A DNA stretch of 64,000 nt, taken from positions 40,619 through 104,618 of the forward strand of contig NZ_FOSG01000022.1 in the NCBI RefSeq assembly GCF_900114215.1. The letters run 5' to 3'. A program made the translations under genes and the position numbers. The stretch comes from Streptomyces mangrovi (lineage in GTDB: Bacteria; Actinomycetota; Actinomycetes; Streptomycetales; Streptomycetaceae). A model generated the notes under the pieces. That model saw only the letters and a program-made list of their open reading frames with translations. It did no database searches and was not told where the DNA came from. Shown one piece after another: positions 28,774 through 36,414 of the stretch (positions are counted from its first letter, which is position 1; every line of letters starts with the position of its first letter).

Positions 28774-29307
28774 ATGCAGTGGAAGGCCCATGGCGAACGG
28801 CAGATCTACACCAACCCGTGGGTGAGCCTGTGCCTGGTCGACGTCCAACAACCCGACGGACGCAGATGGGAGTACCACGTCGTCCGTCTACGCCACTTGG
28901 CCGTGGCCGCAGTGGTCAACGATCACCGCGAAGTCCTCATGATGTGGCGGCACCGCTTCATCACCGACGCCTGGGCCTGGGAACTGCCCATGGGCCTTGT
29001 CGAGGAGGGGGAGACGCCGGACCAGACGGCGTCCCGCGAAGTGCTGGAGGAGACCGGCTGGCGGCCCGGTCCGATGAAGCCGCTCATCTACGCGGAGCCC
29101 GCCAATGGGATCACCGACTCACAGCATCACGTCTTCCGCGCCGATGGCGCGACCTATGTCGGGCCCCCGACCGAGAAGAACGAGTCCGACCGCATCGAGT
29201 GGATCCCACTCGCCGATGTGAAGGGAATGATCGACCGCCGGGAGATCATCAGCAGTGGTTCCCTCGTCGGCCTCCTGTACCTGCTCATGAACGAGACGAT
29301 CCGCTGA
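28774..29307 (+). CDS. NUDIX hydrolase
   Basis: 177 residues from ATG 28774 with GAGAGGGG upstream; an in-frame ATG at 28714 lacks a ribosome site. The complete NUDIX box GLVEEGETPDQTASREVLEE followed by TGW supplies the Mg-binding Glu residues. Flanking strands AAVVNDHREVLMMWRHRF fit the ADP-ribose pyrophosphatase-like branch. The substrate is some nucleoside diphosphate derivative. Its last 23 bases overlap the end of the convergent regulator gene. Confidence 0.88.
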   Translation: MQWKAHGERQIYTNPWVSLCLVDVQQPDGRRWEYHVVRLRHLAVAAVVNDHREVLMMWRHRFITDAWAWELPMGLVEEGETPDQTASREVLEETGWRPGPMKPLIYAEPANGITDSQHHVFRADGATYVGPPTEKNESDRIEWIPLADVKGMIDRREIISSGSLVGLLYLLMNETIR

Positions 29308-30634
29308 CCTGCCTCGGCAGGGCCTCCCTCAGGCGGGCCTCGAACGCCATGACCGCGGGCTCCCGTCGATAAGGGGACAACTGCCCGTAGAACTCCCTCA
29401 GGTGGCCTGCCACCCGCTCGGAGGAGACCGCTGACGCGCGCTCCAGCGCTTCGGTGGCCGTGTGGCACGCCTCATCGATCCTGCCCAGGTGGAGGCGTGT
29501 ACGGGCGAGCCAGAACGCGTGGAAGGCGCGGCCCCGCCGGTTGGAGCTGTCCTCCCTGCTCAGTGCGTTCGCGATCAACGGCTCGGCGATGGCCGCCTCC
29601 CCGATCCGGCCGTGGGCGATGCCGGTGTCCACGATCAGCTTGGGTTCGTCGAAGTAGGTGACCCATGCGGGGTCCGGATCGGCCGACCGAATCTGCTCGA
29701 ACTGCCGGTGTGCCTCGTGGATCGCCGTGTGCGTGGCGGCCCGGCTGCCCAGTGCGGCGTGGGCGAAGGCTTCCCTCATGGAGAGCATCGACAGCACACG
29801 CGGTGTCGTGTCGTCGGCGGTACGCGCCTGGTCCTGGGCGGCTCTCACGAGCGCCAGGGCGTCCCCCGGCTTGTCCTGGTATGTGGCCTGGAGGCTCATA
29901 CACGCCAGGACGTTGGCCATGAACTGCCGGTCGTCGATCGCCTTGGCCAGGCGCAGTGCCTCCGCGAAGTACGTGCGGGCCTGGCTGTACTGGCGAGCGT
30001 CGAAGTACGTCCAGCCGGTGAGCCGTGCGAGCTCGGCCGCGACCCCGTACAGCTCCTGCTGGATGACCGCGGACCGGTTCTCCTTCAGGAAGCCTGTGAC
30101 ATAACGGAGCTGGCCGACCACCGCCGGCCTCAGTGCCTCGCCTCCGTGCTGGTCGTCCCGTCTCCAGTAGTCCTCGATCGATGCCCGGAGAGCTTGAAGG
30201 GTGGAGGGGCTCAGATCCGTCCGCGAGGCTAGGGCCAGGATGTCGTCCACATCGGCTCCCGGAAGCGCGGTGGGTGTCTCCTGCTCCCGCACCGGAGCCA
30301 CAGGCGGCTCCCGTTCGACCGTGGTGAGGGCGGCGGGCGTCTCCCACGGGCGGCGGGCGAGTCCGAGCATGTGACCTGGAATGCGCAGGCCGTCCGCGAT
30401 GCGCTCGACGACGTCCATGTGCAGGAGCTGACGTCGGCCCGCCATGACCTCCCCGACACGGCTGGGAGTCAGATCACACCGCCGGGCGATCATGGATGGA
30501 TAGACGCCCGCACGTGTCTTCACCAGCCTGAACACCCGAGTGAAATCACGGGCCCGGCAGGCATCGATCATCTCGGGATCGGCGAGCAACCGCGGAGGCA
30601 GCTCCTGCGAACGGGCCGGCTCGGGCATCGGCAA
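29285..30634 (-). CDS. HTH/TPR-type transcriptional regulator
   Basis: 449 residues from ATG 30634. The N-terminal XRE-like HTH (residues about 28-90) shows ARRCDLTPSRVGEVMAGRRQ and HMDVVERIADGLRIPGHMLG. The rest (about 130-440) is a series of TPR-like helix pairs, for example YSQARTYFAEALRLAKAIDD and VLACMSLQATYQDKPGDALA. This architecture is common in Streptomyces near NUDIX or small-peptide genes and may respond to a ligand or partner bound by the TPR part. A 21-bp palindrome lies 52 bp upstream of the start and overlaps a possible -35 box, so it probably controls itself. It is convergent with the NUDIX gene. Confidence 0.82.
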   Translation of the reverse strand: MPMPEPARSQELPPRLLADPEMIDACRARDFTRVFRLVKTRAGVYPSMIARRCDLTPSRVGEVMAGRRQLLHMDVVERIADGLRIPGHMLGLARRPWETPAALTTVEREPPVAPVREQETPTALPGADVDDILALASRTDLSPSTLQALRASIEDYWRRDDQHGGEALRPAVVGQLRYVTGFLKENRSAVIQQELYGVAAELARLTGWTYFDARQYSQARTYFAEALRLAKAIDDRQFMANVLACMSLQATYQDKPGDALALVRAAQDQARTADDTTPRVLSMLSMREAFAHAALGSRAATHTAIHEAHRQFEQIRSADPDPAWVTYFDEPKLIVDTGIAHGRIGEAAIAEPLIANALSREDSSNRRGRAFHAFWLARTRLHLGRIDEACHTATEALERASAVSSERVAGHLREFYGQLSPYRREPAVMAFEARLREALPRQVSGSSRS

Positions 30635-30685
30635 GCTCCCACTGACGAGGGCTACACAACGTCGCTACATATACACCTCCCGTGA

Positions 30686-30706
30686 GATTACCCAAGTTGG
30701 GTAATC
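30686..30706. promoter_or_regulatory. Perfect 21-bp palindrome at the regulator promoter
   Basis: Half-sites GATTACCCAA and TTGGGTAATC around a central G. On the minus strand, TTGGGT within it is followed 16 bp later by TATATG, a plausible -35/-10 pair for the HTH/TPR gene, so binding would block transcription. Confidence 0.75.
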
Positions 30707-30888
30707 AGCTGGGCCTTTCAGGCGCCCTGCCCTCATCGCGATGCTGCTGGGCATGGCGAGCAGGCCGACAACAGTCACCACCGCAGGAGCGGCACCGACC
30801 GCGTCGGGCAACACGGCTCATCCGGCCGTAGAGCTCTGTCGGCTCGTCGGTTCAGTCAAGTCGCACGCCCCGGGAGTGACGAATTCCG

Positions 30889-31113
30889 ATGACCATGTCC
30901 ACCGATGAGCCCGCCAAGGGCGACGCGCTCTACGACGAGATCCGCAAGACCGTGGGCGAGTTCCAGGACAGGGACGCCGCGTACTACCTCCTGCGCCCCG
31001 TCGGCGGGGGCCGCGAGTGGGCGGCCCTGCCCGAGGTGCTGCGCCCGGCCACGCAGGCCGAGTTGCTGAGCGCCCGTGTGAAGGCGGCGAACCGCGCCGG
31101 CCGGATGCCGTGA
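30889..31113 (+). CDS. Small protein of unknown function
   Basis: 74 residues, start ATG 30889 (or ATG 30895), GGGAG upstream. The sequence is mostly helical and charged: DALYDEIRKTVGEFQDRDAA then YYLLRPVGGGREWAALPEVL. No domain recognised. Its stop overlaps the next small ORF (GTGA), and it is the first of four short genes leading to the PIMT homologue. Confidence 0.6.
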   Translation: MTMSTDEPAKGDALYDEIRKTVGEFQDRDAAYYLLRPVGGGREWAALPEVLRPATQAELLSARVKAANRAGRMP

Positions 31114-31232
31114 CGCGGGCCGCCACCTGGATGCGCTTCTGGTGCGAGCTGTCGGCGAGCGCCCCCGGCCGACCGTCCCGGATCGTGCTGGGCCTGTATC
31201 TGGCCCCCACCCCGCGCCTGGCGGTGCGGTAG
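31110..31232 (+). CDS. Possible 40-residue protein
   Basis: GTG 31110 overlaps the upstream stop in a GTGA junction, and its own TAG is directly followed by the ATG of the next ORF. The sequence begins MTRAATWMRFWCELSA and has a hydrophobic IVLGLYLAP stretch. The tight packing is the only support. Confidence 0.4.
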   Translation: MTRAATWMRFWCELSASAPGRPSRIVLGLYLAPTPRLAVR

Positions 31233-31535
31233 ATGCGCGGGCAGGCGGAACGCGTCGCCAGGGCGCTCGCCCCCGGCCCCGACACCCCGTGGCTGCCCCC
31301 GGCCTGCCTGCGTCCCGTCCGGGCGGAGGGTGCCCCCGATCCCGGCTCGGTCATACGGGAGTGGGCGCGCGCCGAGGCGGAACGGGAGAACGCCCTGGGT
31401 GTGCTGCGGGAGGGCTGGTCCTACACCGTCGCGGCCCACGACGAGACGGCCCACTACCGCCTGGCGGCCTGGCCGCTGGTGCTGCCGCCCGCCGGAGAAC
31501 TACGGGTGTACCGGCGCACCCACACGACCGCGTAG
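31233..31535 (+). CDS. Small protein of unknown function
   Basis: 100 residues, ATG directly after the preceding TAG. Helical middle (SVIREWARAEAERENALGVL) and a strand-rich end (YRLAAWPLVLPPAGELRVYR). No domain recognised. It lies 123 bp before the putative precursor gene and may belong to the same locus. Confidence 0.55.
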   Translation: MRGQAERVARALAPGPDTPWLPPACLRPVRAEGAPDPGSVIREWARAEAERENALGVLREGWSYTVAAHDETAHYRLAAWPLVLPPAGELRVYRRTHTTA

Positions 31536-31658
31536 GCCGCCCCACGGACTCCGCCCCGGCCGCGTCCGGCAGGACGGCCGTGACCGGGACGGCAGGCTCC
31601 CGTTCCCCACGGGACGGGCGCACGTACACGAAGAGACGACCCCGACGAAAGGAAACCC

Positions 31659-31763
31659 ATGAACACCGTGCAGACGCCCTGGCGGGCCGACGCGGGCAAC
31701 CCGCAGGACGACAGCGACTCCGGCAACACCAACGACGGCCAGGGCCCGGCGGACGGTCGCTGA
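31659..31763 (+). CDS. Putative RiPP precursor peptide (34 residues) beside a PIMT homologue
   Basis: ATG 31659 with AAAGGAAA upstream; TGA 31761-31763. The N-terminal part is MNTVQTPWRADAGNPQ; the C-terminal half is built of Asp, Ser, Gly and Asn (DDSDSGNTNDGQGPADGR), with two Asp-Gly pairs and one Asp-Ser pair, the steps most prone to aspartimide formation. The methyltransferase gene starts one base after the stop, so the two are translationally coupled. In imiditides and related RiPPs a PIMT homologue methylates such an Asp and the ester cyclises to an aspartimide. That this is a substrate is an inference from position and composition. Confidence 0.6.
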   Translation: MNTVQTPWRADAGNPQDDSDSGNTNDGQGPADGR

Positions 31764-31764
31764 G

Positions 31765-32955
31765 GTGGCCGAGGACACGACGGTGGAGGCCGGTCCCGAG
31801 CGGCTGGCCTCCGTACTCCTGGAGAAAGGCGCGCTGACCGCCGACTGGCTGCCGGCGTTCCACGCCGTGCCGCGCCACCTGTTCGTACCCGAGATGATCT
31901 GGCCGGGGCGGGCCGGCATGAACCGGCAGGACGACCGGGTCGTCCGCTCGCAGTCCCCGGACCTGTGGTGGGAAGCGGTCTACTCGGACGCGCCGATCAC
32001 CACCCAGTGGGACGACGGCGCGTACACCGGGCCGGGGCGGGGCCGTACTCCGACCTCCTCCAGCTCGATGCCGACGATGGTGTTCTCCATGCTCGCGGAC
32101 CTGGGCGTACGGCCCGGCGACCGGGTGCTGGAGATCGGCACGGGGACCGGGTGGAACGCCGCGCTGCTGTGCCACCGGCTGGGGGACGGCCACGTCGTCA
32201 CGGTCGAGGTGGACGAGGGCGTCGCCGGTCAGGCCCGCGCCCGGTTGTCCGCGGCGGGCTTCTCGCCCCGCGTCGTCGTGGGCGACGGCGCCGAGGGATA
32301 CGGTGAAGGGGCGCCCTACGACCGGATCATCGCCACCTGCTCGGTGGGGCGCGTCCCGGCGCAGTGGCTCGGGCAGGCCCGGCCCGGTGCGGTGATCGTC
32401 GCGCCGTGGGGGCCGGTGTACGGCGGCGAGGGGATCGTCCGGCTCACGGTCCGGGACGACGGGTCGGCCTCCGGGCCGTTCACCGGCTCGTCCGCGTTCA
32501 TGCGGCTGCGCGAGCAGCGCAGGAGGCTGCCTCCGACGAGCGAGTACCTCGGGGGGCGCGAGTGGCCGGCCGGGGGCGCGGAGTCCACGACGACGCTCTC
32601 CCCGGATGACGTGGGCGGCTGGATCCACATGTTCGCCATCGGCGTCCAGGTGCCCGACCTCTTCTGCCGGGTCGCCCACGGACCGGACGGCTCCTACCGG
32701 CTGTGGCTGCACGACACCGGCCTGACGAGCTGGGCCACCGCCGACCACGAGAGGGGCCGGACCGAGTTCCGGACCGTCCAGGCCGGTCCCCGCCGGCTCT
32801 GGCACGAGTTGGAGTCTGCCTGGCGCTGGTGGTATCAGCAGGGGCAGCCGGACTTCGCCCGCTTCGGCCTCACGATGGACGGCCAACGCCACACGGTCTG
32901 GCTCGACTCCCCGGACAACCCCGTCCCGGACTTCACCGGCGCGACAACCCCCTGA
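31765..32955 (+). CDS. PIMT-like O-methyltransferase with C-terminal extension (RiPP type)
   Basis: 396 residues from GTG 31765. Residues about 1-215 are the protein-L-isoaspartate methyltransferase fold: AFHAVPRHLFVPE, the SSSSMPTMV acceptor-side motif, SAM motif I VLEIGTGTGWNAALL (about 124-138), VVTVEVDEGVA, and APYDRIIATCSVGRVP. Residues about 230-396 form an extension (WIHMFAIGVQVPDLFCRV, then GPRRLWHELESAWRWWYQQG) that ordinary repair PIMTs lack but RiPP-associated ones carry. It would use SAM to methylate Asp side chains of a peptide. No lanthionine synthetase or ATP-grasp ligase is nearby, which fits a stand-alone imiditide-type locus. Confidence 0.85.
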   Translation: MAEDTTVEAGPERLASVLLEKGALTADWLPAFHAVPRHLFVPEMIWPGRAGMNRQDDRVVRSQSPDLWWEAVYSDAPITTQWDDGAYTGPGRGRTPTSSSSMPTMVFSMLADLGVRPGDRVLEIGTGTGWNAALLCHRLGDGHVVTVEVDEGVAGQARARLSAAGFSPRVVVGDGAEGYGEGAPYDRIIATCSVGRVPAQWLGQARPGAVIVAPWGPVYGGEGIVRLTVRDDGSASGPFTGSSAFMRLREQRRRLPPTSEYLGGREWPAGGAESTTTLSPDDVGGWIHMFAIGVQVPDLFCRVAHGPDGSYRLWLHDTGLTSWATADHERGRTEFRTVQAGPRRLWHELESAWRWWYQQGQPDFARFGLTMDGQRHTVWLDSPDNPVPDFTGATTP

Positions 32956-33031
32956 GCCCCGCCGTCCCTCACCCGTCCCCGCCCGCCCGGGCGGGGACGG
33001 GCCTCCCCAAGCACACCACCAAGGAACCGAG

Positions 33032-33360
33032 TTGCCCGTACAGCACGACATCGCGGCCGAACGCGACCTCTGGGACGCCTACGCCAGCAGCCCCCGCAAC
33101 GACGTGACCGGTGCCGAGCCCGTCTTCAACTGGACGCAGTACCAGGGCCACGGCCCGGGAACCGAAATCCTCGGGAACCCGGTCAGCGTGCTGGAGATCG
33201 GCTGCGGCACCGGCCGGGCACTCGCCCACCTCGCCCAGCGGGGCGTCAGGGCGAAGGGCGTGGACCTCTCGCCCATCATGGTCGCGAACATCACGAAGCG
33301 ATGGGAGTCGCTGGGGGTGGAGTTCGCGTGCGCGGAGGTGCTGGAGTTCCTGGCCGACGG
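33032..33360 (+). pseudogene. SAM-dependent methyltransferase, N-terminal fragment
   Basis: TTG 33032 is preceded by AAGGA with normal spacing. About 110 residues of a class I methyltransferase remain: ERDLWDAYASSPRN, then motif I VLEIGCGTGRALAHLAQRGV and GVDLSPIMVANI. After LEFLADG the frame runs without a stop into the C-terminal part of an IS5-family transposase. The gene is therefore cut by an insertion and a later deletion, and the 214-codon reading frame 33032-33676 is a chance fusion. It follows the PIMT gene by 76 bp and may once have belonged to that locus. Confidence 0.8.
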
Positions 33361-33676
33361 GCCAGCCGTGGAGATCCTCGCCGATGCCGGCTACCAGGGC
33401 TTGGGCGCGCAGACCGGCGGACGGGTGGTGACACCACCGCACCGCAAGTTCAAGAAGAAAGCCCCGGACTGGTACGAGGAGAGGTACCAGCGGCAGCGTA
33501 CAGCGCACTCCTCACGTCGTATCCGGGTCGAGCACGGCATCGCCCATCTGAAGAACTGGCGGGCTTTGGCCCGCCATCTTGGCCACCGCGAGCACATCAG
33601 CGACACCGTCCAAGCCGTCGCCGGCCTCCTCTCGCATCAGCAGACCGCAGACCTGACGCCGGCACGACAGAGGTGA
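33361..33676 (+). pseudogene. IS5-family transposase, C-terminal fragment
   Basis: About 104 residues of a DDE transposase end: VEILADAGYQGLGAQTGG (last strand before the catalytic Glu region), HRKFKKKAPDWYEERY, then RRIRVEHGIAHLKNWRALAR containing the catalytic Glu. The N-terminal two thirds, including the first two catalytic Asp residues, are missing. It marks the left edge of the low-G+C island. Confidence 0.85.
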
Positions 33677-33689
33677 ACACCGAGCCCGC

Positions 33690-33883
33690 CGACGTTCCTC
33701 GACCACGCAGCGGGCCAGGCGCAGCCGTCCGGTCTCGGTCAGGGGTGCATTACGGTGGGACACGAGGGCCTTTCGGTCAGGTGTAGACGTCGCAATCCAC
33801 ACCGAACCGGAAGGCCCTCACCTGTTCAAGATCCCTCAGCCGAGACCTGGCTCACCCGTCCACAACCTCCTGGGACAGAACAC
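33690..33883 (-). mobile_element. IS481-like element, 5' end fragment
   Basis: Read on the minus strand it starts after CTAG (33884-33887) with TGTTCTGTCCCAGGAGG, a typical end of this group. It continues to GTG 33763 and encodes VSHRNAPLTETGRLRLARCV, the N-terminus of IS481 transposases, then is cut at about 33690 by the IS5-like fragment. About 22 transposase codons remain. Confidence 0.75.
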
Positions 33884-33902
33884 CTAGGGCGTGTGCGGTG
33901 CT

Positions 33903-34676
33903 TCAGTCGGTGTAGGTCAAACTGGCGATGGCATCGTGGCTGTGAATGCTTTCCAGATTCTTCGCCCGGATCGCGTGCTTCAGACCCTTTTCCCGGCATG
34001 CAAGGCTTACGTCGCGGATGATGTCTTCGACGAAGACGGGATGATCGTAAGCCTGCATTGTGACGACGCGTTCGTCGGGCCGCTTGATGAGCGGGAGGAC
34101 GGGGGCGGAGCCGACACTGCGCAGCAGGTCGATGATTTCGTGGATCGCCAGGGGGTAGGGCGCGTCGGCGGTCCCGGTGACCGTGAGGGTGATCTCGCTG
34201 CGTTGGTTGTGGGCCCCGTAGTCGGAGATGGCCTTGGAACACGGGCACAGACTGGTGACGTCGGTGGTCACCGTGGTGGCGACGGTGCAGGTGTCGGCGG
34301 TGATGCGGCCCATGATGGTGATGTCGTGGGTTTGCCACGACTGCCGCTTACTGGCGGGTGCGGTCACAGTCGTGGCGATGGGCAGAGACAGCGTCACGGC
34401 CATGGTGGGGGCTTCGAGCAAGGCGAGCCCTCGTTTGAGTGCGATGGGCAACTCCTGCGGGATGAGGGTGGCCACTTCCTTGTGCACCAGGGCGATCATG
34501 CGGCTCATGTGGGTGCCGCGCCGCTCGGCCTGCAGGCCGACGGTGACGCTGATGTCGGCGATGCCATGCTGGCGCGTGTGACCGTCATCGAAGATGACGG
34601 GATAGCGCAAGCCGCTGATCCCTACTTCGTCGATGGCGATGTTGCGGGGGTCGACCTCGTTTTGGATGTCATGCAT
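33903..34676 (-). CDS. folE2: GTP cyclohydrolase FolE2 (GCYH-IB)
   Basis: 257 residues from ATG 34676. FolE2 makes 7,8-dihydroneopterin triphosphate from GTP, here the first step to preQ0. Family marks: an N-terminal NIAIDEVGISGLRYPV, the HMSRMIALVH segment, the catalytic metal-site CPCSKAISDYGAHNQR and the C-terminal IHSHDAIA. FolE2 is unrelated in sequence to FolE (GCYH-IA) and works with several metals. The gene is last in queC-queE-queD-folE2 and starts 4 bp after queD. The low third-position G+C contrasts with the left half of the window. Confidence 0.92.
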   Translation of the reverse strand: MHDIQNEVDPRNIAIDEVGISGLRYPVIFDDGHTRQHGIADISVTVGLQAERRGTHMSRMIALVHKEVATLIPQELPIALKRGLALLEAPTMAVTLSLPIATTVTAPASKRQSWQTHDITIMGRITADTCTVATTVTTDVTSLCPCSKAISDYGAHNQRSEITLTVTGTADAPYPLAIHEIIDLLRSVGSAPVLPLIKRPDERVVTMQAYDHPVFVEDIIRDVSLACREKGLKHAIRAKNLESIHSHDAIASLTYTD

Positions 34677-34680
34677 GCTG

Positions 34681-35037
34681 TTACTCACCTCGGTAAGTAC
34701 AACCGGAGGTGCAGGTCTCACGCACGGTGATCGCCGACAGGTCAGGGAGTTCGGCGATCAACCGGTCCCAGATCCAGCAGGCCAGGTTCTCGCTAGTGGG
34801 GTTTTCTAGGCCTTCGATGTCGTTCAGGTAGTAATGGTCGAGTTCTGCCTCAATGGGCTTGAAAGCACGCTTGATGTCCCCGAAGTCCATCACCCAGCCT
34901 GCTTCCGCATCCACCGGCGCTTCGACGTGCACGGTGATCTTGTAGGAGTGGCCGTGGAGGCGGGCGCACTTGTGTCCCTCGGGGACACGAGGCAGGCGAT
35001 GGGCCGCTTCGAAGGTGAACTCGCGAAAGATTTCCAT
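34681..35037 (-). CDS. queD: 6-carboxy-5,6,7,8-tetrahydropterin synthase
   Basis: 118 residues, usual length. It converts dihydroneopterin triphosphate to CPH4, step two of preQ0 synthesis. Zinc histidines are in FEAAHRL and LHGHSY; the catalytic Cys lies in GHKCARLHGHSYKI; WVMDFGDIK and LDHYYLND are family motifs, and ETCTSGCTY closes the protein. The start ATG shares one base with the queE stop (TAATG), indicating coupled translation. Confidence 0.95.
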   Translation of the reverse strand: MEIFREFTFEAAHRLPRVPEGHKCARLHGHSYKITVHVEAPVDAEAGWVMDFGDIKRAFKPIEAELDHYYLNDIEGLENPTSENLACWIWDRLIAELPDLSAITVRETCTSGCTYRGE

Positions 35038-35672
35038 TACTGAATTCCCAGGTACTTGTGCGTCTGGAGAGAAAGAGTCCAGCGCGGGTTCTTCATGCAG
35101 TACTCGACGACGGCACGAGTGTGGGCCTCGCGATTAGCGTCATCCAGCGGCTGCAGTCTGAAGTGGCGGAAGTCGAGGCTTTCGAACTGGGCGGGGTCGC
35201 CACCGACCTGGGGATAGACCAGTTTGAGTTCGTCGCCGTGAGTGAGGACCAACGTGGAGCCAATCTTGGGGCTCACGCACAGCCAGTCGATACCCCGCGG
35301 TGCCGGGCGGGTGCCGTTGGTTTCCACCGCGACTTCGAAGCCGCGGTCGTGGAGGGCGTCAACGGCGTCATCGTCCAACTGCAGTAGGGGTTCGCCTCCG
35401 GTACACACCACGAACCGGTGTGCGCGCTCCGCAGTGGGCCAGGCGGCCTCCACCGCGGCGGCCAGGTCGTCGGCGGTGGTGAAGCGGCCGCCGCCTTCGC
35501 CGTCGGTGCCGACGAAGTCGGTGTCGCAGAACTGGCAGATGGCGCGGGCGCGGTCGCGTTCTCGGCCGGTCCACAGGTTGCAGCGTGAGAAGCGGCAGAA
35601 GACCGCAGGACGCCCTGCGTGACTGCCTTCCCCTTGGAGGGTGTAGAAGATTTCCTTAATCAGGTAGGTCAT
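35037..35672 (-). CDS. queE: 7-carboxy-7-deazaguanine synthase (radical SAM)
   Basis: 211 residues from ATG 35672; upstream codons in the same frame are inside queC. It converts CPH4 to CDG. The N-terminal EIFYTLQGEGSHAGRPAVFC is diagnostic for QueE. The radical SAM cysteines are in RCNLW followed 15-18 residues later by CQFCDTDF, the long-spaced cluster motif of this family. CTGGEPLLQLD is the GGEP motif for SAM, and VAVETNGT is typical. It is two bases from queC and overlaps queD. Confidence 0.95.
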   Translation of the reverse strand: MTYLIKEIFYTLQGEGSHAGRPAVFCRFSRCNLWTGRERDRARAICQFCDTDFVGTDGEGGGRFTTADDLAAAVEAAWPTAERAHRFVVCTGGEPLLQLDDDAVDALHDRGFEVAVETNGTRPAPRGIDWLCVSPKIGSTLVLTHGDELKLVYPQVGGDPAQFESLDFRHFRLQPLDDANREAHTRAVVEYCMKNPRWTLSLQTHKYLGIQ

Positions 35673-35674
35673 AC

Positions 35675-36370
35675 TCAGGCGCTCTGGTATTGGACCGGGT
35701 CCGTCACGCCGGCCTCGGCGAAGCCTTTCAGGCGCAGTAGGCAAGTCTCACACTTGCCGCAGGCCCGTCCTTGGTCGTCGGGGTCGTAGCAGGAGGAGGT
35801 CAGGGAGTAGTCCACGCCCAGGCGCAGGCCTTCGCGGACGATGCCGGCCTTGGACAGGGTGATCAGTGGGGAGTGCAGCGTGATCTTGGATGTGCCTTCG
35901 ACTCCAGCCCGGGTGGCCAGGTTGGCCATGGCGGCAAAGGCCTCCATGTACTCGGGGCGGCAGTCGGGGTAGCCGCTGTAGTCCACGGCCGTGACCCCGG
36001 TGAAGATGTCACTGGCGCCGACGGTCTCGGCGAACGCCAGCGCGAACGACAGGAAGATCGTGTTGCGGGCTGGCACGTAGGTGATCGGTACCCCGGACTG
36101 GGGCGTGTCCTGAAGCGATTCGTGCTTGGGTACCTCGATATCGGCGGTCAGGGCGGAGCCGCCGAAGACCCGCAGATCGATGTCAGCGATGACGTGTCGG
36201 GCTACCCCCTGGGCCTGGGCGACCCGCCGAGCCGCCTCCAACTCGACGGAGTGACGCTGACCGTAGCGGAAGCTGAGCGCGCAGGGAGTGAATCCCTGGT
36301 CCTTGGCGATGGCCAGCACCGTGGTCGAGTCCAGGCCGCCGCTCAGCAATACGATCGCGGGACGGTCCAT
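35675..36370 (-). CDS. queC: 7-cyano-7-deazaguanine synthase
   Basis: 231 residues from ATG 36370 (GGGAG upstream). It converts CDG to preQ0 using ATP and ammonia. The PP-loop is VLLSGGLDSTTVLAIAK; YVPARNTIFLSFALAFAE and FTGVTAVDYSGYPDCRPE are conserved; the zinc site is SCYDPDDQGRACGKCETCLL. It is the first gene of the preQ0 operon and diverges from dpdC across a 123-bp gap with a palindrome. Confidence 0.96.
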   Translation of the reverse strand: MDRPAIVLLSGGLDSTTVLAIAKDQGFTPCALSFRYGQRHSVELEAARRVAQAQGVARHVIADIDLRVFGGSALTADIEVPKHESLQDTPQSGVPITYVPARNTIFLSFALAFAETVGASDIFTGVTAVDYSGYPDCRPEYMEAFAAMANLATRAGVEGTSKITLHSPLITLSKAGIVREGLRLGVDYSLTSSCYDPDDQGRACGKCETCLLRLKGFAEAGVTDPVQYQSA

Positions 36371-36398
36371 GCTGTCACTCCCTTGTCTGATGTCCAGT

Positions 36399-36414
36399 TG
36401 CCTCAGTTGAGGCA
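36399..36414. promoter_or_regulatory. Inverted repeat in the queC/dpdC divergent promoter
   Basis: TGCCTCA-GT-TGAGGCA, perfect 7-bp arms, in the 123-bp gap between the two divergent operons. A second, weaker inverted repeat CTGTA-N9-TACAG lies at 36429-36447. Either could bind a regulator acting on both arms. No regulator gene is in the cluster. Confidence 0.5.

Noticed and set aside
31765..32955. Housekeeping protein-repair PIMT
   Set aside because: The protein is about 180 residues longer than repair PIMTs, has the extension seen in RiPP-linked homologues, and follows a small peptide gene by one base.
33903..36370. PreQ0 genes as part of a toyocamycin/sangivamycin-type antibiotic cluster or of tRNA queuosine synthesis
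   Set aside because: The adjacent genes are DpdA, DGQHR proteins, helicases and a PLD nuclease; no nucleoside antibiotic genes, QueF or tRNA-type TGT are present.
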